Of a stretch of DNA of 9,400 nt, positions 4,059 to 9,400 are shown one piece after another (position 1 is the first letter of the stretch; each line of letters starts with the position of its first letter). Both the position numbers and the translations under genes were made by a program. Origin of the DNA: Bacteroidales bacterium (GTDB taxonomy: Bacteria > Bacteroidota > Bacteroidia > Bacteroidales > UBA3663). The notes below the pieces were generated by a model. That model did not search any database and was not told the DNA's origin. It was given only the letters and a program-made list of their open reading frames with translations. The DNA is taken from positions 1 to 9,400 of the forward strand of contig JAEDEY010000083.1 of assembly GCA_016293065.1 (NCBI GenBank), given 5' to 3'.

Positions 4059-6299
4059 ATGATACAGAAAACAATTATCAGATTTACAGCTATCACGCTA
4101 TGGGCAGTAGTCCTGCTGATGCAAGCCTCTGTTGTCAGGGCACAGAACGTGGATACTACCGATGACGACAAGACTCACAACCTTGAAGAGGTGGTTGTGA
4201 CTGCCGATGCCGTGAGCCGAATCAACAAGTCGGCATTCAATGTCGTGGCTGTCAGCACCAACAATCTTCGCAACTCTACGAAGTCGCTCTCTGATGTCCT
4301 TGCCAAGACTCCTGGTCTCAAATTGCGAGAGTCGGGTGGCGTGGGCTCCGACATGACATTGACTCTCGACGGCTTCAGCGGCAAACAGGTCAAGATATTC
4401 ATCGATGGTGTTCCTCAGGAAGGTGTGGGAGAGGCATTCAGCCTCAACAACATACCTGTCAACTATGCCGAACGCATTGAGGTATATAAAGGTGTGGTTC
4501 CTGTGGGCTTCGGAACAGATGCGCTGGGTGGTGTCATCAACATCGTGACGGGCAAACACCACAAAGGTTGGTCACTCGATGCGTCCTACACTTATGGTTC
4601 GTTCAATACGCACAAGTCGTATGCCGACTACAATTACATCTCGAAGAAGGGTCTGTCTCTCGAAATCAATGCATTTCAGAACTATTCCGACAACGACTAT
4701 TGGGTCGATACTCCTGTCGAGATTTTCAACGACGACGGAACTACTATGCTCGACACCTCTGAGAAGCAGCATGTGCGTCGTTTCAACGACACCTACCACA
4801 ACGAAACTGTCAGTGGCAAGATCGGTGTGGTCGATAAGCCTTGGGCCGACAAATTGACCATAGGCATGGGATATTCGCATATGTATAAGGACATACAAAC
4901 TGGTGTCGTACAGAAAGTTGTGTTCGGTCAGAAACATCGCCATGGCTATTCGCTCATGCCTTCCCTCGAATACATCAAGCGCAATTTCATTGTCAAAGGC
5001 CTGAGCCTGAACCTGACGGCCAACTACAACCGTAACATCAACCACAATGTCGATACTGCCGCCTATCGCTACAACTGGCTCGGCGATAGAAAATACCAGA
5101 ACGGCACTCTCGGTGAGCAGTCATATCAGGACAGCAAGCAGACGGGCGACAACTGGAATGCCACAGCTACCATGCGCTATCCTGTTGGCTCGACCGGAAC
5201 CTTGGTGCTCAATCATGTGTTCAACTCTTTCCATCGCGACAATGAAGCTACTGCTGGCACGACATCTTCGCAAGCCGATGCGTTCTCAAAAGTGACAAGG
5301 AAGAATATCACAGGTCTGTCCTACAGCTACTTCCCTGACGAACGATACAACGCGTCGCTCTTCGCCAAATACTACAACCAGTATAATGCAGGTCCGGTAT
5401 CGACTTCGGCAAGTGGCGACACCGACTATACCAAACTGACCAATGTGACGAGCTCGTTGGGCTATGGTGCTGCGGGTACATATTATATCTTCGAGGGCCT
5501 GCAGGCCAAACTGTCGTATGAGAAGGCATATCGTCTGCCAACCAACGAAGAACTCTTTGGCGACGAGGACCTGGAACTTGGGTCGATGGGGCTGAAACCA
5601 GAGCAGAGCGACAACATCAACCTCTGCATGAGCTACAGCGGCTGGTGGGAACGCCATTATTTCTATGCCGAAGGAACTGTGCTCTATCGCGACACCAAGG
5701 ATTATATCCAGCGTCGCATCGGCACATACACCGGCAACAAGACATATGCTTCGTATCAGAACCACGGGAAGGTGAGAACTACAGGCTTCACACTCTCGCT
5801 CAGATATAGTTATCGCGATTGGGTGAGTGTCGGCTGCTCGTTTACCGACCTCAGCGTGCGCGATAATGTCAAGACTCTCAACGAGGGTTCAGCTCAAGCC
5901 AACCTCACCTACAAAGACCGTATCCCAAATCAGCCATATCTCTTTGCCAACAGCGATATCAGCCTGACTTGGAAGAACTGCTGGATGAGAGGCAACACCT
6001 TGTCGTTCACCTACGACAACTACTATCAGCATGAGTTTCCTCTATATTCCGAGAGTCTCGGCCTAAAAGACAGCAAGGAGACTGTGCCTTCACAATTCTC
6101 CCACAACATTAGCGTGTCATATAGCATTCGAGGGGGCAGATACAACCTGTCAATAGATTGCCAGAACATCACCGACGAGAAACTCTACGACAATTTCAGT
6201 TTGCAGAAGCCTGGCCGCGCTTTCTATGGCAAAGTGAGAGTGGCCCTCGGCGATCGGCAGATGGGACACAAAAGGTCAAAACGAAACAAAATTTTATAA
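4059..6299 (+). CDS. xusA: TonB-dependent outer-membrane siderophore receptor, XusA-like
   Basis: A 746-residue TonB-dependent transporter, predicted to import ferric siderophore across the outer membrane using TonB-ExbBD energy. It starts with a signal peptide (IIRFTAITLWAVVLLMQASV, cleavage after about VVRA). A TonB-box-like LEEVVVTA leads into the plug domain (SLSDVLAKTPGLKLRESGG, VKIFIDGVP, AERIEVYKGVVPVGFGTDAL, GGVINIVTG), then a 22-strand-type barrel with many alternating aromatic strands and a closing NLSIDCQNITDEKLYDNFSL and GRAFYGKVRV. There is no N-terminal carboxypeptidase-regulatory-like domain, so it is not SusC-like. The last 15 residues after VRVALG are a basic tail, unusual because most barrels end on an aromatic residue. 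ATG 4059 is chosen over in-frame GTG 3999, since the signal peptide begins here and the GTG lies in the leader hairpin. The symbol rests on operon context with the DUF4374 and PepSY genes. Confidence 0.88.
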   Translation: MIQKTIIRFTAITLWAVVLLMQASVVRAQNVDTTDDDKTHNLEEVVVTADAVSRINKSAFNVVAVSTNNLRNSTKSLSDVLAKTPGLKLRESGGVGSDMTLTLDGFSGKQVKIFIDGVPQEGVGEAFSLNNIPVNYAERIEVYKGVVPVGFGTDALGGVINIVTGKHHKGWSLDASYTYGSFNTHKSYADYNYISKKGLSLEINAFQNYSDNDYWVDTPVEIFNDDGTTMLDTSEKQHVRRFNDTYHNETVSGKIGVVDKPWADKLTIGMGYSHMYKDIQTGVVQKVVFGQKHRHGYSLMPSLEYIKRNFIVKGLSLNLTANYNRNINHNVDTAAYRYNWLGDRKYQNGTLGEQSYQDSKQTGDNWNATATMRYPVGSTGTLVLNHVFNSFHRDNEATAGTTSSQADAFSKVTRKNITGLSYSYFPDERYNASLFAKYYNQYNAGPVSTSASGDTDYTKLTNVTSSLGYGAAGTYYIFEGLQAKLSYEKAYRLPTNEELFGDEDLELGSMGLKPEQSDNINLCMSYSGWWERHYFYAEGTVLYRDTKDYIQRRIGTYTGNKTYASYQNHGKVRTTGFTLSLRYSYRDWVSVGCSFTDLSVRDNVKTLNEGSAQANLTYKDRIPNQPYLFANSDISLTWKNCWMRGNTLSFTYDNYYQHEFPLYSESLGLKDSKETVPSQFSHNISVSYSIRGGRYNLSIDCQNITDEKLYDNFSLQKPGRAFYGKVRVALGDRQMGHKRSKRNKIL

Positions 6300-6321
6300 A
6301 CCACTAATAATATAAATAATA

Positions 6322-7719
6322 ATGAGAAAGTTCTACACTCGCGCCCTTGGGGTGCTTATGGCATGTCAGATTGTTTCTGCATGCTCCGACGACGACAACA
6401 ACACTATCGAGGCTGATATCCCCACTCCTGCCACCGAAGCTTCGGCTTATGTCATAGCCGCCCAGACAGCAGGAGCAAGTGGTACAGCCGCCTACCTGCT
6501 CACAGCCGACATGCTTTCCGATGGCATGGTTTCTACTATCGGCAACGGATTCGAGACGGCTTACACCTCTGCTACCACATGGATCTTCTATCAGGATAAG
6601 TATCTCTATCGTCTGGCATACAACTATGGTTCGGCCGGCACTACTGCTGCTTATTATCTCGATAGCAATGGAAAGATACAGCAGAGAGCTCGCGAATATA
6701 ACATCCTCAACTTCACTACCTACGGCATCTATCAGGACAAGATCATTGCTGCCGATGCTTCATCAGCCACCGACACCAAAGACTCTCAGGGCAATGCTGC
6801 CTATGGCATCCATTTCTCGGTCATCGATGTCGAAGCCGAAACCACCAGCACCAAGACGCTCATCACCGAAGACTTCCTCGGCAACAAGGAGCGTGTGATG
6901 TTCTCTGGTCTGCTCGAAGCCAACGGAAAGATCTACACTGCCGTTGTGCCTTTGGGCTTGTCGCCTTATGGTGTGGCTGCTGGTGGTGTGAAGCCAGGCA
7001 ACGAAGACCTCGTAGCTTCTGGCGATGGTGGCACTGGCGGTGGCTCATATACCGCAGGTACACTCACCAACACACAGTATCCCGACGAGTGCTGGGTGGC
7101 TGTATTCGACGATGACTCCTTCTCCAACCCTACGCTCATCCGCACCGATGGCATCAGCTGGGCAGCAGGTCGTATGCGTTCGGCATACTACCAGACGATA
7201 TGGGCAGCCGACAATGGCGATGTCTATGTATTTTCGCCTTCGTTTGCCAAAAGCAATAGCGACCCTCGTCAGCAGACGTCTCTCAATTCGGGTGTGATGC
7301 GCATCAAGGCAGGTGCCTCTGTCTTCGACCCAACCTACCCTGCTTTCGACATCGAACAGGCTTCGGGTGGCAATCCTGTTTATCGTTGCTGGCACATCAC
7401 CGACGATTATTTCCTCTTGCAGATGTACACCAAGGGACTCAACGTACAAGGCTCTGGCACCACACGTCTGGCCATCTTCAAGGGCAACAGCCGCGAATTC
7501 AAGTATGTGACCGGCCTGCCTGATGCCGACAATATCGCATCGTTCAGCAAGTCTCCATACACCGAAGATGGCTATTGCTACACTACTGTAGTGACTACCG
7601 ATGGTGCTAAGCCTTCGGTATATAGGATTGATCCCGTAACTGCTACCGCAACCGCTGGTCTTGCTGTCGAAGCTGATGAGATTGGCGCTATCGGCAAACT
7701 GAAATCATACAACAATTAA
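6322..7719 (+). CDS. xusB: DUF4374 surface lipoprotein, XusB-like siderophore-binding protein
   Basis: A 465-residue lipoprotein. The signal peptide ends in a lipobox VSAC with the lipidated C21, followed by SDDDNN, which fits the Bacteroidota lipoprotein export signal (Ser then acidic run), so surface exposure is expected. The body is DUF4374, a beta-propeller-like fold: TAAYLLTADMLSDGMVSTIG, TTWIFYQDKYLYRLAYNYGS, TTYGIYQDKII, VMFSGLLEANGKIYTAVVPL, GLSPYGVAAGG, QYPDECWVAVFDDDSF, GRMRSAYYQTIWAADNGDVY, YRCWHITDDYFLLQMY. In Bacteroides thetaiotaomicron the equivalent protein XusB binds ferric enterobactin and hands it to XusA. It lies 22 bp after xusA and 14 bp before xusC, so it is co-transcribed. 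The siderophore used here cannot be read from the sequence. Confidence 0.88.
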   Translation: MRKFYTRALGVLMACQIVSACSDDDNNTIEADIPTPATEASAYVIAAQTAGASGTAAYLLTADMLSDGMVSTIGNGFETAYTSATTWIFYQDKYLYRLAYNYGSAGTTAAYYLDSNGKIQQRAREYNILNFTTYGIYQDKIIAADASSATDTKDSQGNAAYGIHFSVIDVEAETTSTKTLITEDFLGNKERVMFSGLLEANGKIYTAVVPLGLSPYGVAAGGVKPGNEDLVASGDGGTGGGSYTAGTLTNTQYPDECWVAVFDDDSFSNPTLIRTDGISWAAGRMRSAYYQTIWAADNGDVYVFSPSFAKSNSDPRQQTSLNSGVMRIKAGASVFDPTYPAFDIEQASGGNPVYRCWHITDDYFLLQMYTKGLNVQGSGTTRLAIFKGNSREFKYVTGLPDADNIASFSKSPYTEDGYCYTTVVTTDGAKPSVYRIDPVTATATAGLAVEADEIGAIGKLKSYNN

Positions 7720-7733
7720 GTTACTCGCAAACA

Positions 7734-9053
7734 ATGAAACGCATATTCCGAGAAATTCATCTGTGGCTATCAGTCCCTTTCGGACTCATCATCACTCTCA
7801 TCTGTTTCTCAGGTGCCACAATGGTCTATGAAAAAGAGATAACAGAATGGTGCCAATCAGACCTTTATCATGTGAAAGAGGTCAAGGCAGAAGCTATTCC
7901 TCTCGATAGCTTGATGCAGATTGCAGCAGCCTCTTTGCCCGAAGATGTGACCATCACTGGGGTCACAGTTTCTGACAATGCGCAACGCCCATATCAGGTC
8001 AGCCTCTCGAAGCCACGCAGGGCATCGATGTTCATCGACCAATATACCGGAGAGATCAAGGGACAATACAGCCGCCTTCCTTTCTTCGACACTATGTTCC
8101 ACCTGCATCGTTGGCTTCTCGGCGAGGCTCAATCGGCAAGTGGCGGCATGTCAGCAGGCAAATGGCTCGTTGGCACAAGCACTCTGGTACTGGTCTTCAT
8201 CCTGCTCACAGGTATCCTGATGTGGCTTACCAATCGCCATAAGCCATTGGCCAAAAGCCTCACCATCTCGGTCTCTCATGGTTGGGGTCGATTCTGGCAC
8301 GACTTGCATGTCGCAGGCGGTATCTATGCCACAATCTTCCTGCTTGCCATAGCCCTCACAGGTCTCACTTGGTCGTTCAACTGGTATCGCACAGGATTCT
8401 ATGCCATGTGTGGTGTAGAAGCGTCGGCAGAAGGCTATCACGGTGGTGGCGCAAGCCATGGTGGCAATGCTGATGCCTCAACCCATAGCCATAACCACGA
8501 TGATGCTACTCACAATGCCCATGGCAATCGAGGTGGCGAAGATGCAGAACAAGGTCATAGCCACAGACATGGCGCAGAAGCCGATAACACCCGCAGCCAC
8601 AGACATGGCGCAGAAGCGGTAAGTGAAACTGCAGAAGGCAGAGGTCAAAGCCAGGAAAAGCGTCATCAACGTTCGCCATATACACATTGGCAGAAAGTGC
8701 TTGATCGCGTTGCAGCCGAAAACCCTGGCTATCGTCAGATTACCGTCAATGCCGAAGCTGCAGAGGTAGTTCCCGAGGGCCGGATGAGTCTCCGCGCTAC
8801 CGACAAATATAGCTACGACCGTAGCGGAGAGATTACTGGAGTGAGGCCTTACAGCACCCAGGACAAGAGCGCAAAGGTCAGAAGTGCCATCTACACCATT
8901 CACGTTGGTTCGTGGGGCGGACATATCACCCGTCTCATCACCTTCCTTGCTGCTCTTTTAGGTGCCACTCTCCCACTCACCGGCTATTATCTGTGGATCA
9001 GACGGCTCACCAACAAGCACAAGAACATGCACCACGAACATAAAAATGGCTGA
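7734..9053 (+). CDS. xusC: PepSY-associated TM inner-membrane protein with His-rich insert, XusC-like
   Basis: A 439-residue PepSY_TM family protein with four membrane helices (about residues 11-33, 146-166, 195-216, 401-422). The first periplasmic segment ends in the conserved FIDQYTGEIKG and FHLHRWLLG. Candidate haem or metal ligands typical of the family are H9, H123, H125, H189, H192 and H390 (IYTIHVGSWGG). PepSY_TM proteins are known or proposed ferric-siderophore or haem reductases in the inner membrane; here the protein would process iron delivered by the receptor. A low-complexity insert at 236-291 carries 12 histidines, with a duplicated SHRHGAEA unit, and the C-terminal tail is again His-rich (HKNMHHEHKNG). 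It is the last gene of the operon; no clear terminator follows. Confidence 0.87.
   Translation: MKRIFREIHLWLSVPFGLIITLICFSGATMVYEKEITEWCQSDLYHVKEVKAEAIPLDSLMQIAAASLPEDVTITGVTVSDNAQRPYQVSLSKPRRASMFIDQYTGEIKGQYSRLPFFDTMFHLHRWLLGEAQSASGGMSAGKWLVGTSTLVLVFILLTGILMWLTNRHKPLAKSLTISVSHGWGRFWHDLHVAGGIYATIFLLAIALTGLTWSFNWYRTGFYAMCGVEASAEGYHGGGASHGGNADASTHSHNHDDATHNAHGNRGGEDAEQGHSHRHGAEADNTRSHRHGAEAVSETAEGRGQSQEKRHQRSPYTHWQKVLDRVAAENPGYRQITVNAEAAEVVPEGRMSLRATDKYSYDRSGEITGVRPYSTQDKSAKVRSAIYTIHVGSWGGHITRLITFLAALLGATLPLTGYYLWIRRLTNKHKNMHHEHKNG
8559..8617 (+). repeat. 23-bp perfect direct repeat inside the His-rich region of xusC
   Basis: Bases 8559-8581 and 8595-8617 are identical (starting AGCCACAGACATGGCGCAGA) with a 36-bp period, that is 12 codons in frame, encoding SHRHGAEA twice. 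The identity at nucleotide level suggests a recent in-frame duplication that added three histidines. Confidence 0.85.
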
Positions 9054-9297
9054 TTGTTAATTTTTCATAATTGACATATTGGTAAGTTGCAGATAATCAA
9101 CGATAGATTCCTTTAGGTAACTAACTTCCTATAAAGTGCCTTCTTCAAATGACGTGAGAATGACGTAATTTTGCATCGTCAAATCAATATTAAAAAATCA
9201 CACAAATGATACAATTTCTGATTTGATTCGTGCTTTGGAAAGCAGAAATGCCAAAAGAACTATACAATGGCATAGCGGGAGCCAATAACCCTGTACT
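9054..9297. other. Intergenic region after xusC
   Basis: No convincing gene in about 240 bp. It contains a promoter-like core (TAATTTTG 9166-9173) with tandem AATGACGT repeats, an A-rich leader (TTAAAAAATCACACAA), and then ATG 9205, which opens only six codons (MIQFLI). After that, two other frames read 20-30 codons each without family resemblance. This could be a leader-peptide locus or the decayed start of a gene that is broken before the palindromic element at 9298. Confidence 0.5.
9148..9173 (+). promoter_or_regulatory. Tandem AATGACGT repeats abutting a TAATTTTG promoter-like core
   Basis: AATGACGT occurs at 9148-9155 and 9159-9166 with an 11-bp period; the second copy runs into TAATTTTG (9166-9173). 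No TTTG element lies 19-20 bases upstream, which would fit an activator-dependent promoter with the repeats as the binding site. Confidence 0.35.
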
Positions 9298-9350
9298 ACT
9301 TAGGGGTTACTAAATATCAAAAAGTTAAATTTATTCAGTAAACCCTAAGT
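9298..9350 (-). repeat. 53-bp palindromic element carrying the inverted copy of the IS-end-like sequence
   Basis: ACTTAGGGGTTACT (9298-9311) and AGTAAACCCTAAGT (9337-9350) are inverted repeats with one mismatch around a 25-base A/T core. Bases 9307-9348 read on the minus strand match 2374-2415 at 40 of 42 positions. It is followed by GTAA at 9349-9352, the same tetramer that precedes the left copy at 2370-2373. Confidence 0.7.
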
Positions 9351-9353
9351 AAG

Positions 9354-9400
9354 TTAGCTTATGATTTGTACGTTGATTATTCGTTTCTCGACATCTGCTA
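9354..9400 (-). CDS. Possible C-terminal end of a minus-strand gene (cut by window edge)
   Basis: Reading leftward from the window edge gives an open frame ending ADVEKRIINVQIIS and TAA (9356-9354). The residue pattern is protein-like but only about 14 residues can be seen, so this is a weak call. If real, it converges on the xus-like operon, and the palindrome at 9298-9350 begins (reading leftward) four bases past its stop and could act as its terminator. Confidence 0.25.
   Translation of the reverse strand, partial: ADVEKRIINVQIIS

Noticed and set aside
4098..5765. Long antisense open frames opposite the TonB receptor
   Set aside because: They follow from the codon bias of the receptor gene; none shows a family motif or a promoter.
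8478..8924. 148-codon antisense frame opposite xusC with repeated hydrophobic stretches
   Set aside because: Its repeats are the complement of the His-rich repeats of xusC (His codons read as Met/Val on the other strand); the sense frame carries the conserved family motifs.
1..9400. CRISPR array, tRNA, rRNA or prophage attachment site
   Set aside because: No regularly spaced repeat series, no cloverleaf with a CCA-type end, and no rRNA-like sequence was seen on either strand.

Overview
The window reads as a chromosomal segment of a gut-type Bacteroidota, most likely Prevotellaceae or Bacteroidaceae. This rests on repeated promoter cores of the Bacteroidota form TAnnTTTG (several TATCTTTG, one with a TTTG element exactly 19 bases upstream), A-rich leaders with almost no Shine-Dalgarno sequence, and protein families typical of that phylum. 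The genus assignment is inference.

Left part (1-2345): the 3' end of an AraC-type regulator; a strong minus-strand promoter that serves only a 26-codon frame; a GNAT acetyltransferase with a consensus promoter; two back-to-back hairpins between convergent genes; a minus-strand GyrI-like small-molecule-binding protein; and a DnaQ-like DEDDh exonuclease whose promoter core overlaps a perfect 19-bp inverted repeat.

Middle and right (2374-9053): a broken IS1182/IS5-type transposase begins 35 bp inside a 42-bp terminal-like sequence. It is followed by a minus-strand regulator that fuses a ScdA-N-like region, a YtfE/RIC-type hemerythrin domain with all expected di-iron ligands, and a LuxR HTH. Divergent from it lies a three-gene operon, closely spaced: a TonB-dependent receptor (xusA-like), a DUF4374 surface lipoprotein (xusB-like) and a PepSY inner-membrane protein with a histidine-rich insert (xusC-like). 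This is the gene content and order of the Bacteroides xenosiderophore utilisation system. The likely path is capture of a ferric siderophore at the surface by the lipoprotein, passage through the TonB receptor, and reductive or periplasmic handling by the PepSY protein. The shared 250-bp control region contains both promoters, a 12-bp inverted repeat between them, a 16-bp palindrome on the regulator promoter, and a hairpin plus U7 tract in the xusA leader that looks like an intrinsic terminator or attenuator.

Right edge (9054-9400): no sizeable gene. It holds a weak promoter-like core with tandem 8-bp repeats and a 53-bp palindromic element that carries an inverted, 40/42-identical copy of the sequence at 2374. 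The two copies face each other across about 7 kb containing the IS remnant, the regulator and the whole xus-like operon, and both outer flanks begin with GTAA. The most noteworthy proposal is therefore a hemerythrin-LuxR-controlled xenosiderophore island, possibly attenuated in its leader and possibly bounded by mobile-element ends.
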